Assembly (NCBI GenBank): GCA_964452155.1
Contig: CAYVLC010000082.1
Location: 1 to 11,581, forward strand
Direction: 5' to 3'
DNA length: 11,581 nucleotides
From: UBA2632 sp964452155
Lineage (GTDB): Bacteria > Bacteroidota > Bacteroidia > Bacteroidales > Dysgonomonadaceae
Shown: positions 1 to 7,026 of the stretch, in pieces
How the letters are laid out: each line of letters starts with the position of its first letter
Numbering within the stretch: the stretch's first letter is position 1
The notes under the pieces: model-generated
What the model was told of the DNA's origin: nothing
Seen by the model: the letters and a program-made list of their open reading frames with translations, nothing else
Databases searched by the model: none
Made by a program: the position numbers and the translations under genes

Positions 1-737
1 TTGCAGAACGTTGGATGGAGGTTTCCCCCAAAGACTTCAAAATAATAGTGCATGTGGGCAGTACTTGCGTAAAGCAAAGTCACAAACTAGCAGTTCATGC
101 ACAAGAAATTGGCGCATGGGGTATTGGTGCTATGGCATCGCCATTTCCAAAAGCCGGACGAGTAGAAGAACTCGTAAAATATTGCGAAGAGATAGCTTGT
201 GGAGCACCCAAATTGCCTTTCTACTTCTACCACATTCCAGCATTGAGCGGTGTATTCTTGCCCATGCTACCATTCTTGAAAGCTGTGGACGGACGCATTC
301 CCAACTTTGCTGGAATAAAATATACTTACGAAAGTATTTACGAATACAACCAATGCAGATTGTATAAAAACAATAAGTTTGATATGCTGCACGGACAAGA
401 CGAAACCATACTCCCAGCCCTTGCAATGGGTGGAGCACAAGGAGGTATTGGCGGCACCACCAATTACAACGGACGTGAGCTAGTAGGTATTATTGATGCT
501 TGGAACAAGGGTGAGTTGGAGACAGCACGCGAAAAACAAAACTTCTCGCAAGCAGTCATCAACGTAATTGTCAACTACAGAGGAAACATAGTGGGTGGCA
601 AGCGCATCATGAAACTAATTGGGCTAGACATGGGGCCAAATAGAACTCCCTTTCAAAACATGACCGATCATGAGGAGGCATCTATGAAGAAAGAATTGGA
701 GGCAATTGATTTCTTTAGCCGTTGCAATAAGTTTTAA
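1..737 (+). CDS. N-acetylneuraminate lyase family protein (DapA superfamily), 5' truncated
   Basis: Class I aldolase of the DapA/NanA superfamily; the closest fit is N-acetylneuraminate (sialic acid) lyase, which cleaves Neu5Ac to N-acetylmannosamine and pyruvate in the cytoplasm. The reading frame is open from the window edge (first full codon at base 3), so the Met at 15 is internal. About 244 codons are visible against roughly 300 in the family, so the N-terminal 60 or so residues lie outside. Numbering from that Met: YHIPALSG holds the catalytic Tyr (Y72), GIKYT holds the Schiff-base Lys (K102) followed by the K-x-T pattern of lyases, HGQDE (126-130) matches the sugar-contacting Asp-Glu pair, and GGIGGTTN (143-150) is the glycine-rich strand. 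Classical lyases read GIGSTYN there, so substrate is less certain than fold. A terminator follows 47 bases after the stop. Alternative: a related 2-keto-3-deoxy sugar aldolase. Confidence 0.88.
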   Translation, partial: AERWMEVSPKDFKIIVHVGSTCVKQSHKLAVHAQEIGAWGIGAMASPFPKAGRVEELVKYCEEIACGAPKLPFYFYHIPALSGVFLPMLPFLKAVDGRIPNFAGIKYTYESIYEYNQCRLYKNNKFDMLHGQDETILPALAMGGAQGGIGGTTNYNGRELVGIIDAWNKGELETAREKQNFSQAVINVIVNYRGNIVGGKRIMKLIGLDMGPNRTPFQNMTDHEEASMKKELEAIDFFSRCNKF

Positions 738-783
738 AAAATTGTAGCTTCAATTGTACATATAGTTCAATATTGAAAATAGT

Positions 784-835
784 TGAGCAACTTTGTAATA
801 ATAAGATTATGAGGTTGCTCATCCTTTTTTTATTT
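784..835 (+). terminator. Intrinsic terminator after the lyase gene
   Basis: A perfect 8-bp stem TGAGCAAC (784-791) / GTTGCTCA (814-821) encloses a loop with its own 5-bp inner stem ATAAT/ATTAT (798-802/806-810). It is followed by a run of seven T (825-831). The position just after the stop and the plus-strand T-run fit termination of the lyase transcript. Confidence 0.8.
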
Positions 836-837
836 GT

Positions 838-1098
838 ACTATTGTACAACAATAATAATCGCAATTTCTTATTTCCAAACCTACGAATCAATGCAAGGGT
901 TCAGTAAAAAAAATTGATATGTGCGGTAGCTATTATTTTCTCTTCATTATACAATGTTTCTACTTTCTCCCATAAGAGATAGATATCTTTAGATATTGCT
1001 TTTGGATATATCTGTGAATCAAAAAAGTAGTTCATAACCCGAATGCATTTTCCGCAATCGTTAAAGCAGCATGCTCTTTTTTATAAATTGTTGAAATA
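838..1098. other. Gene-free stretch with a possible minus-strand ORF remnant
   Basis: No recognisable gene. On the minus strand one frame is open from about 1077 down to a stop at 901-903. From its only ATG (1033-1035) it would give 44 residues, including IYPKAISKDIYLLWEKVETL, a composition that looks protein-like. There is no upstream promoter or ribosome-binding signal and no family was recognised. It may be a decayed gene end or chance; it directly abuts the repeat array. Confidence 0.25.
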
Positions 1099-1557
1099 TG
1101 GAGCCTCATTTATCTCGGAAAAAAATATTTTGCCCCTAATGAGACTCATCTGATCGAAAAAAATTCATTTTCACACTTAATGAGGCTCATCTGCCTCAAA
1201 AAAAACCATTTTCGCACTTAATGAGACTCATAAACCTCAGAAAAAAATATTTTGCCTCTGATGAGGCTCATCTGATCGAAAAAAGCTCTGATTTCACTCT
1301 TTATGAGGCTCACTAGGCACAAAAAAAAATATTTCATGCTTAATGAGGCTCATCTGTCACAAAATTCATTTTTTTCGTACATTTTGAGGCTCATTTATGT
1401 CAAAAAGATCGAGTTTTACACTTTATGAGGCTCATCTGTCGCAAAAACTTTTTTTTCATACTTTATGAGGCTCATCTTGTATCAAAAAACTTCGATTTCG
1501 TAATTTATGAGGCTCATCTACCTTAAAACTATTTTTTTTCTACTTTATGAGGCTCAT
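1099..1557. repeat. Array of 12 palindromic 11-mers with 40-42 bp period
   Basis: Twelve copies of ATGAG(G/A)CTCAT begin at 1099, 1139, 1180, 1221, 1261, 1303, 1343, 1384, 1425, 1465, 1507 and 1547, giving steps of 40, 41, 41, 40, 42, 40, 41, 41, 40, 42 and 40 bp. Seven copies are perfect. Two have A at the centre, which keeps the palindrome. Two have one end mismatch (1303, 1384), and the leftmost (TGGAGCCTCAT) has three differences. The 29-31 bp spacers are not independent: nearly all run CT or CA, a short variable part, an A-run, a T-run, then often ACTTT or ACTTA. The A- and T-runs form a second weak dyad per unit. Two adjacent units (1104-1160) are nearly repeated three units later (1226-1284), which shows growth by segmental duplication. 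The near-constant four-helical-turn spacing puts all palindromes on about one DNA face. Function unknown; candidates are a regulator or nucleoid-protein binding array, or a dispersed repetitive element. Confidence 0.9.
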
Positions 1558-1692
1558 CTTACCTGTTTTCTGCATTTTTTCGACCATTTTAATCCCATTA
1601 AGCTCCAATCGTGTTTTATTGTAGAGATTTGCATTCTCAAAGTATCTAAAAAGTATTTGTTTCTTGCGATGGAGGTATAGAAAGGAATAAAT
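1540..1692 (-). other. Open frame without start codon running into the repeat array
   Basis: Minus-strand frame open for 50 codons between stops at 1693-1695 and 1540-1542. It lacks a conventional start at its upstream end; its first in-frame ATG is at 1585-1587. It contains FRYFENANLYNKTRLELNG and ends KMSLIK, where MSLI is encoded by the rightmost repeat. A second minus-strand frame over the same bases is also open (it includes FLDTLRMQISTIKHDWSLMG). Two open frames in AT-rich DNA suggest a non-coding element, or a decayed gene, rather than an expressed protein. It may be the fixed flank ('leader') of the array. I could not test whether it is conserved elsewhere. Confidence 0.3.
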
Positions 1693-1715
1693 TTAAGCGA
1701 AGCGGATTGAACCAA

Positions 1716-1738
1716 AAAATTGTTTATATTACAATTTT
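1716..1738. repeat. AT-rich hairpin between array and symporter gene
   Basis: Perfect 8-bp inverted repeat AAAATTGT / ACAATTTT with a 7-base loop. It has no T-run beyond the stem itself, so a terminator role is unproven. Apart from this, 1693-1908 shows nothing recognisable; no clear TAnnTTTG promoter was seen in front of the symporter gene. Confidence 0.35.
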
Positions 1739-1908
1739 GATTTCAAACCATTCATCAATATGCACAAGTAGAAAGAATATTTTAAAAATCATGCAAGTAT
1801 TCTACATAAGGAGATGTTTTTTTAACTATCTTTCAGGCATATTTTTTTGTGAGCATATTTACTAAACACACAACGTTTTTTTGAAACCAACTATTTACTT
1901 CATATAAA

Positions 1909-3177
1909 ATGAGAAAATTAGCACTGTACTGGCAAATATTGATCGGAATGCTTCTGGGGGTGATTCTTGGCTTGGCCCTATCGCAATTTAGCTGGGGGAG
2001 CTCCTTTGTGCAAGACTGGATAAAACCCTTTGGCAATATCTTTATCAATTCGCTTAAACTGATAGCCATTCCGCTTATACTAGGGTCGCTCATCAAGGGG
2101 ATATCTGATCTGAAAGATATTTCTCAACTCTCATCAATAGGCTTGAAGACCATAAGCCTCTATATACTATCTACTTTGGTAGCAGTATCGGTGGGGCTCA
2201 CGATTGTGAATGTAATATCTCCTGGCAAACATATTGCTGAAGAGACCCGCACCGAGTTGGTTACACGCTATGCTGACGATGCTGTAGAAAAACAAACCGA
2301 GGCACAACGCCAACAGGAATCGGGGCCATTGCAAGCACTCGAAGATATTGTTCCTGAAAACATATTTGGCGCTGCTGCAGACAATACCAACATGCTACAA
2401 ATAATTTTCTTTGCCATCTTCTTTGGCATTGGCATGATATTGATTCCCGAAAAACAGGCAAAGCCTGTAAAAAAGTTTTTTGATAGCTTCAATCATGTAA
2501 TTCTAAAATTGATAGACATCATTATGTTGGCCGCACCCTATGGAGTGTTTGCACTATTGACTGCATTGGTTACTGAGGCACCAAGCGGAGATTTGTTTGT
2601 GGCACTTGGCATGTATGCTTTTAGTGTGTTGTTGGGATTGGCAACAATGATAGCTCTCTACACTTTGGTAGTGTGGGGGGTTACAAAACGCCCTCCTGGG
2701 TTTTTCATAAAAGGTATTGCACCTGCACAACTACTGGGTTTTTCAACCAGTTCAAGCGCAGCTACACTCCCCCTCACTATGGAGCGTGTAGAAGATCACC
2801 TAGGGGTTGACGAAAGCATTGCTAGTTTTGTGTTGCCCATTGGCGCCACTATCAATATGGATGGCACTAGTTTGTACCAAGCAGTGGCTGCCGTTTTTAT
2901 TGCACAAGCATTTGGCATGGACCTCACCTTTGCTGCTCAAATGGGCATTATTGCCACCGCCACCCTCGCCTCCATAGGTAGTGCAGCTATACCGGGTGCT
3001 GGCATGGTAATGTTGGTAATTGTGTTGGCACAAGCAGGTATCCCCGAAGCTGGTCTGGCCTTGATATTTGCTATAGACAGGCCATTAGATATGTGCCGTA
3101 CCACTGTGAACCTAACTGGAGATGCAGCAGTGGCAATGATAGTAGCCAAAACGGAAGGAAAGTTGAATGAGCGTTAA
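1909..3177 (+). CDS. Dicarboxylate/amino acid:cation symporter (glutamate/aspartate type)
   Basis: Inner-membrane secondary transporter of the DAACS family (GltP/GltT, GltPh relatives) that couples uptake of acidic amino acids or C4-dicarboxylates to H+ or Na+. The 422 residues match the family length. Landmarks in order: N-terminal helix starting at about residue 5; a long polar loop at about 107-145 rich in Glu and Gln; hairpin-1 serine motif GFSTSSSAATLP (277-288); NMDGT (316-320) for cation binding; hairpin-2 IGSAAIPGAG; and the last helix DMCRTTVNLTGDA (394-406). D394, R397, T398, N401 and D405 match the substrate and ion ligands of GltPh. The Arg at 397 is the residue associated with acidic substrates, so glutamate/aspartate is the best guess. 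The ATG at 1909 follows an A/T-rich leader and precedes the first hydrophobic helix. It stands alone, with 131 bp before the next gene. Exact substrate and coupling ion cannot be read from sequence. Confidence 0.95.
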   Translation: MRKLALYWQILIGMLLGVILGLALSQFSWGSSFVQDWIKPFGNIFINSLKLIAIPLILGSLIKGISDLKDISQLSSIGLKTISLYILSTLVAVSVGLTIVNVISPGKHIAEETRTELVTRYADDAVEKQTEAQRQQESGPLQALEDIVPENIFGAAADNTNMLQIIFFAIFFGIGMILIPEKQAKPVKKFFDSFNHVILKLIDIIMLAAPYGVFALLTALVTEAPSGDLFVALGMYAFSVLLGLATMIALYTLVVWGVTKRPPGFFIKGIAPAQLLGFSTSSSAATLPLTMERVEDHLGVDESIASFVLPIGATINMDGTSLYQAVAAVFIAQAFGMDLTFAAQMGIIATATLASIGSAAIPGAGMVMLVIVLAQAGIPEAGLALIFAIDRPLDMCRTTVNLTGDAAVAMIVAKTEGKLNER

Positions 3178-3238
3178 ATAAAACACCCATTTTAGATATA
3201 TTTAGACGTAAAACCAAGATTAATTACTCTTTTTGTGT

Positions 3239-3246
3239 TATATTTG
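3239..3246 (+). promoter_or_regulatory. Possible -7 box for the MscS gene
   Basis: TATATTTG matches the Bacteroidota -7 consensus TAnnTTTG and would give a leader of about 55 bases. No good -33 TTTG lies at the usual distance, so support is weak. Confidence 0.3.
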
Positions 3247-3308
3247 ATGACAGAGTTGTTTATAAACTAAATAAATAATAGCTAAAACGTCTGAAACAAA
3301 ACGCCACG

Positions 3309-4136
3309 ATGAGAGATTTTTTGAACACCGAGCTTTTCAACATTGGAGGATACGAACTAAAGCTTCATGTTTTAATTACCTTCATTGTCTTTGTGGTTGT
3401 TGTGATGGGAGTTTTAAGTTTACTAAAACGCTTAATCTACAGATCAAAAAAACTAAATACTGGCGAGAAGTTTTCAATTAATAAAATTTCTCGCTATTTA
3501 ATCATCTTAATTGCTTTTCTGATCGGACTAAGAATTGTTGGCTTTGATATCACTGTGTTTTTAGCAGGATATGCAGCACTATTGGTAGGTATAGGGTTTG
3601 GATTGCAAAACATTTTTAGTGATTTTATCTCTGGTGTCATTCTTTTACTCGATGGATCGTTGAAAGTAGATGATATAGTAGAGGTAAATGGCAAGATATA
3701 CATAGTAGAAGAGATAAAATTTAGAACAACAACCGTATTGGGACGAGACGAGAACTATGTAATTCTTCCTAACTCAGAATTGACAAGCAACAGCGTTGTA
3801 AACTGGACTTACAACAAAAGACCCTCTCGTTTCCATATTGATTTTGGTGTAGATTATTCAACCAATATAACAGAGTTGATGGATATACTTAAAGAGGTTG
3901 CAAGATCCACACCACGTGTTTTAGTCACACCCGAACCTTTTGTCCGCTTTACAGACTTTGGTGAATCTTCGCTTAGGTTTGGTGTCTATTTTTACACACA
4001 CGACATCTTTAGGGCCGAACACATCAAGAGTGTAATGCGGATAGAGATATTAAAAAAGTTGACAGAAAGAGGCATTAATATTCCATTTCCTCAACGTGTG
4101 GTACACTTTAATAAAGATGAGAATCGAGATTTTTAA
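3309..4136 (+). CDS. MscS-family mechanosensitive ion channel
   Basis: Small-conductance mechanosensitive channel of the inner membrane that opens under membrane tension to release solutes on hypo-osmotic shock. The 275 residues are close to E. coli MscS. Topology: TM1 about 19-39, TM2 about 61-80, and the pore-lining TM3 about 83-115, whose glycine/alanine-rich face reads LAGYAALLVGIGFGLQN and continues into SDFISGVILLLDG. The beta domain follows (DDIVEVNG, 121-128) with the family pattern VILPNSELTSNSVVNW (151-166). A C-terminal alpha/beta cage ends with NIPFPQRVVHF (257-267). The start at 3309 leaves a short cytoplasmic/periplasmic N-tail, normal for minimal MscS proteins. Monocistronic as far as spacing shows (131 bp upstream, 200 bp downstream); no T-rich terminator hairpin was found after it. 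Confidence 0.95.
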   Translation: MRDFLNTELFNIGGYELKLHVLITFIVFVVVVMGVLSLLKRLIYRSKKLNTGEKFSINKISRYLIILIAFLIGLRIVGFDITVFLAGYAALLVGIGFGLQNIFSDFISGVILLLDGSLKVDDIVEVNGKIYIVEEIKFRTTTVLGRDENYVILPNSELTSNSVVNWTYNKRPSRFHIDFGVDYSTNITELMDILKEVARSTPRVLVTPEPFVRFTDFGESSLRFGVYFYTHDIFRAEHIKSVMRIEILKKLTERGINIPFPQRVVHFNKDENRDF

Positions 4137-4336
4137 ATAATAGCTGTCAAATAGCTTACTGATAAACAGTTGCAACTATACGAATGAGCATATTATTTAT
4201 AAAAGCACCTAAATAATAGGAGATATAAACCTAATGTATTACTTTTATAGATTGTTGTAGTTAAAAACACAACTGCAATATACTTGTGTAAACCAATGCA
4301 AGATCCATTTATTAAAACTTTAAAGAAAACAATTTT

Positions 4337-4783
4337 ATGTCTAAGACAATAGTCTTTAATTCCGACAACAAACCAACTTTAACCGAGAAAGAGAACATAA
4401 TTAATTTTTTATTTGAAAATTTGCAAGAATATGGCGACCCAGCGTCAGATATTGAAAAAGCAATAAACTATGCCCTGAAGGAAACAGATTCGTTTGGAGG
4501 ATTTGTTTTGGCATCTTATTTAGACGATTTTATTGTGGGAGCGGTAGTAATAAATCAGACAGGGATGAAAGATTATATTCCTGAAAACATATTAGTTTAT
4601 ATTGCCATACACCATCAACACAGAGGACAGGGTATGGGGAGGAAGCTAGTGCAACAAGCCATTGACATAGCAGAAGGCAACATTGCATTGCATGTAGAAC
4701 CCAACAACCCAGCAAAACATCTGTATGAAAAACTAGGATTCAACAACAAGTACTTAGAAATGAGATTTAATAAAAAGAAGTAA
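4337..4783 (+). CDS. GNAT-family N-acetyltransferase
   Basis: Cytoplasmic acetyl-CoA-dependent acetyltransferase of the Gcn5-related superfamily, 148 residues, a single domain of normal length. Motif A is visible as VYIAIHHQHRGQGMGRKLV (87-105), with the acetyl-CoA pyrophosphate-binding R-G-Q-G-M-G at 96-101. Motif B follows as IALHVEPNNPAKHLYEKLGF (116-135), with the usual Asn (N124) and LYEKLGF. The acceptor is unknown. Its stop shares a base with the ATG of the racemase gene (TAATG at 4781-4785), so the two are probably translationally coupled; this makes an amino acid or its derivative a reasonable but unproven acceptor. In the 200-bp leader there is a perfect palindrome AGTTGCAACT (4168-4177) and a hairpin TTGTAGTT/AACTGCAA (4255-4262/4271-4278, one G-U pair), either of which could be an operator. 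Confidence 0.92.
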   Translation: MSKTIVFNSDNKPTLTEKENIINFLFENLQEYGDPASDIEKAINYALKETDSFGGFVLASYLDDFIVGAVVINQTGMKDYIPENILVYIAIHHQHRGQGMGRKLVQQAIDIAEGNIALHVEPNNPAKHLYEKLGFNNKYLEMRFNKKK

Positions 4784-5868
4784 TGGCCTACGTAACATTC
4801 GATATAGATAAACTAAAACTGAACTTTGAATACTTAAACAATCTTTTTGAAGAGCATGGTATAAAGTGGTCGGTTGTGACCAAAGTGTTGAGTGGAAACA
4901 AAAAACTATTGACAGAATTGCTGAAGCTAGATATCAATCAGGTGTGCGATTCACGCGTAACTAACTTGAAAATAATAAAAGGCTTAAAACCCGAGGTAGA
5001 GACAATTTATATAAAGCCTCCTGCCAAACGAGCAATACCCGGTGTAATTAAATATGCCGACATTAGCTTAAACACAGAGCTCGAAACAATAAAAATGCTC
5101 TCGGCCGAAGCACAAAAACAAAACAAAACACATAAAATAATTATCATGCTCGAGTTGGGCGAACTGCGCGAGGGAGTAAAAGGCGAAGACTTTGTTGACT
5201 TTTACGAAAGTGTTTTCAATCAGAAAAACATTGAAGTGATTGGGTTAGGCGCAAATCTAAACTGCCTGTATGGAGTGCTGCCCAATAGAGACAAGTTGCT
5301 CCAACTGAGTTTGTATCAACAAATACTGGAAGCTAAATTCAATAAAAAGCTACCTTACGTATCTGGTGGCTCATCTGTTACCATCCCGCTAATATTTCAA
5401 AAACTACTGCCCGAAGGCATTAATCACTTTAGAGTAGGCGAAACGCTTTTTCTAGGTACCGATGTGTATAACGATATACCCCTGGAGCAGATGAGTAATA
5501 ATATATTTATGCTGTACTCAGAAATAATTGAGCTGATAGAGAAACCTATAGTCCCTGAAGGTGAATTGGGCACCAACTTAGAGGGCGATACTTATACTTT
5601 TGAAGAGAAGGACATTGGCCAGACAACCGTAAGAGCTATCATCGATATAGGTTTGCTAGATGTTGAGATAAAACACCTCGAGTTTGTAGATAAAGACATA
5701 ACAATAGCAGGGGCAAGCTCCGATGTTATTGTGATTGATTTGGGCGACAACGAAAAACAATATAAAGTTGGCGATGTAATTGAGTTTAAATTAGATTATA
5801 TGGGTACGCTTCGCATTATTAACTCAAGATATATTGATAAAAGAATTAGAGGTGCTGAGAAGTATTGA
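4783..5868 (+). CDS. Ornithine/alanine racemase family PLP-dependent enzyme
   Basis: PLP-dependent fold-type III racemase, cytoplasmic, 361 residues. The overall pattern resembles clostridial ornithine racemase more than housekeeping alanine racemase. Visible landmarks: FDIDKLKLNF (6-15) opening; WSVVTKVLSGN with the expected PLP Schiff-base Lys K34; CDSRVTNL; KYADISLNTELETIKML; LELGELREGV; YVSGGSSVTIPLI (192-204); LPEGINHFRVGETLFLG (209-225), where R217 is at the position of the pyridine-nitrogen Arg; and GASSDVIVIDLGD (310-322) in the C-terminal beta domain. The housekeeping AVVKANAYGHG signature is replaced by VVTKVLSGNKK, so peptidoglycan alanine racemase is unlikely. Substrate could be ornithine or another amino acid. 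It is co-transcribed with the upstream GNAT gene (1-base overlap) and closed by a terminator 53 bases downstream. Confidence 0.9.
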   Translation: MAYVTFDIDKLKLNFEYLNNLFEEHGIKWSVVTKVLSGNKKLLTELLKLDINQVCDSRVTNLKIIKGLKPEVETIYIKPPAKRAIPGVIKYADISLNTELETIKMLSAEAQKQNKTHKIIIMLELGELREGVKGEDFVDFYESVFNQKNIEVIGLGANLNCLYGVLPNRDKLLQLSLYQQILEAKFNKKLPYVSGGSSVTIPLIFQKLLPEGINHFRVGETLFLGTDVYNDIPLEQMSNNIFMLYSEIIELIEKPIVPEGELGTNLEGDTYTFEEKDIGQTTVRAIIDIGLLDVEIKHLEFVDKDITIAGASSDVIVIDLGDNEKQYKVGDVIEFKLDYMGTLRIINSRYIDKRIRGAEKY

Positions 5869-5921
5869 GCAACAGCACCACATTATAAACTAAAATTCAT
5901 AATTGGATAATCTTACTCTGT

Positions 5922-5962
5922 GCGAACCAACTTGTTTTTTTAATAAGTTGGTTCGTTTATTT
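5922..5962 (+). terminator. Intrinsic terminator of the GNAT-racemase operon
   Basis: Perfect 11-bp stem CGAACCAACTT (5923-5933) / AAGTTGGTTCG (5945-5955), extended by G-U pairs, with an 11-base T-rich loop and a trailing TTTATTT. It separates the racemase from the formyltransferase gene. Confidence 0.85.
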
Positions 5963-6036
5963 GAACCGTTATGTTAAAACCTTTCCCCCAATGCAACAAT
6001 ATTTGTATTGCTACCGTTAATGACAAATGGAGAATA

Positions 6037-6063
6037 ATGAACATAAAAAAATGAACATAAAAA
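6037..6063. repeat. Short tandem duplication in front of the formyltransferase start
   Basis: ATGAACATAAAAAA (6037-6050) is followed at once by ATGAACATAAAAA (6051-6063), then the true ATGAAT. The ATG at 6037 hits TGA after five codons and the ATG at 6051 is out of frame, so the start at 6064 stands. Confidence 0.8.
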
Positions 6064-6951
6064 ATGAATCAATCTTTACATACAACACCCCAAATTATAT
6101 TTGCAGGAGAAAATCATGGAGGCCATGCAGCATTTAAATCACTAAAATCTTCTTTTCGAAATATTGAAGTACTCTCTGACGATGATACTATTTTAAATAT
6201 GATGCGCCGTAGCGACCGTAGAATCTTCTCATTCGAGAAAGCTAAAGCTCCCTTAGCTGTATGCGCGGGATACAGACCTCTGATTGGGAAAGAAATATTG
6301 GATAAGATAACAATCATAAACACCCACCCCTCACTACTACCAAAATATAGGGGAGTGCACGCTTTGGCTTGGGCCATGATAAATATGGAGAAAGAACTAG
6401 GTTTCAGTATCCACTTGATGAATGAGTATGTGGACGATGGCGATATATTGGAACAATTTAGAGTAAAGTATAACAACCAAACAGCTCAAGAAATGCTTCA
6501 ATTATTCAACAAATATGTCGAAGAAAACTTGGGTCGAGTGGTGTTGGATTATATGAACAACAAAATTACACCAGTAAAGCAGAACAGAGAAGATGCAACA
6601 TGGGTAGCAAAAAGGAATTTAGCGGATTGTATTGTTGATTTCAATCAAACCCACAAGCAGATTCAAGCTATGTTTCGCACTTTAGTACCACCATACCCCT
6701 ACCCTATGATTAAGCTGAAAGATAAACTATATGAGATAATGAACTATCAATTAGTTGAGCGTAAATACGAAATGCACAACGGACGTGTGGTAAATATCGA
6801 GGATGACAATGCGTATATAAAAACAAGAGAGGGCCTCTTAATAACTAGTAAGTTAAGAGAATATGATAGCCTAAAGGTTTTCCGTGCAGGAGATATATTG
6901 AAAAGAGGACAAAGATTATACCAAGTTTGCTATAAACGTATGGATGTGTGA
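6064..6951 (+). CDS. Formyltransferase family protein (Fmt/sugar N-formyltransferase fold)
   Basis: Cytoplasmic enzyme of the formyltransferase superfamily, which moves a formyl group from 10-formyltetrahydrofolate to an amine. 295 residues. The catalytic Asn-His-Asp set is visible: N86 and H88 in INTHPSLLPKYRG (85-97) and D124 in YVDDGDILEQ. A C-terminal domain follows with LVPPYPYP (207-214), similar to the first strand region of Fmt/ArnA-type C-domains. The N-terminus (IIFAGENHGGHAAFKSL) is shorter and different from housekeeping methionyl-tRNA formyltransferase, which is usually about 310-320 residues with a longer C-domain, so this is probably not fmt. Candidates are nucleotide-linked 4-amino-sugar N-formyltransferase or an unknown acceptor, but no polysaccharide genes are nearby. 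It is transcribed separately from the racemase. The start is preceded by a 14/13-base direct duplication (6037-6063) whose upstream ATGs do not lead into the frame. Confidence 0.87.
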   Translation: MNQSLHTTPQIIFAGENHGGHAAFKSLKSSFRNIEVLSDDDTILNMMRRSDRRIFSFEKAKAPLAVCAGYRPLIGKEILDKITIINTHPSLLPKYRGVHALAWAMINMEKELGFSIHLMNEYVDDGDILEQFRVKYNNQTAQEMLQLFNKYVEENLGRVVLDYMNNKITPVKQNREDATWVAKRNLADCIVDFNQTHKQIQAMFRTLVPPYPYPMIKLKDKLYEIMNYQLVERKYEMHNGRVVNIEDDNAYIKTREGLLITSKLREYDSLKVFRAGDILKRGQRLYQVCYKRMDV

Positions 6952-7026
6952 TTTGCTAAAACACACAATAAAATTTTGAGTTTTTGAAGATTGTTTGTAA
7001 TGCCTATGTTCGCCCCCACATAAAAG

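Noticed and set aside
130..438. Minus-strand ORF of about 100 codons opposite the lyase gene
   Set aside because: Shadow of a well-supported aldolase frame; its translation has no recognisable motif.
809..822. ATGAG-GTTG-CTCAT as an extra, spaced copy of the array motif
   Set aside because: The half sites are separated by four bases instead of one, and the match is explained by the right arm of the terminator hairpin.
901..1035. 44-residue minus-strand ORF as a real gene
   Set aside because: No promoter, start signal or recognisable family; kept only as a possible remnant in the description of that stretch.
1099..1557. CRISPR array (regular repeats, 29-31 bp spacers, leader-like flank)
   Set aside because: The repeat is only 11 bp and the spacers are low-complexity relatives of one another with a shared A-run/T-run plan. 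Units are duplicated in blocks, and no cas gene is present. This is a degenerate tandem repeat, not an acquired-spacer array.
3494..3703. Minus-strand ORF opposite the MscS gene
   Set aside because: Shadow frame within a gene with clear MscS motifs.
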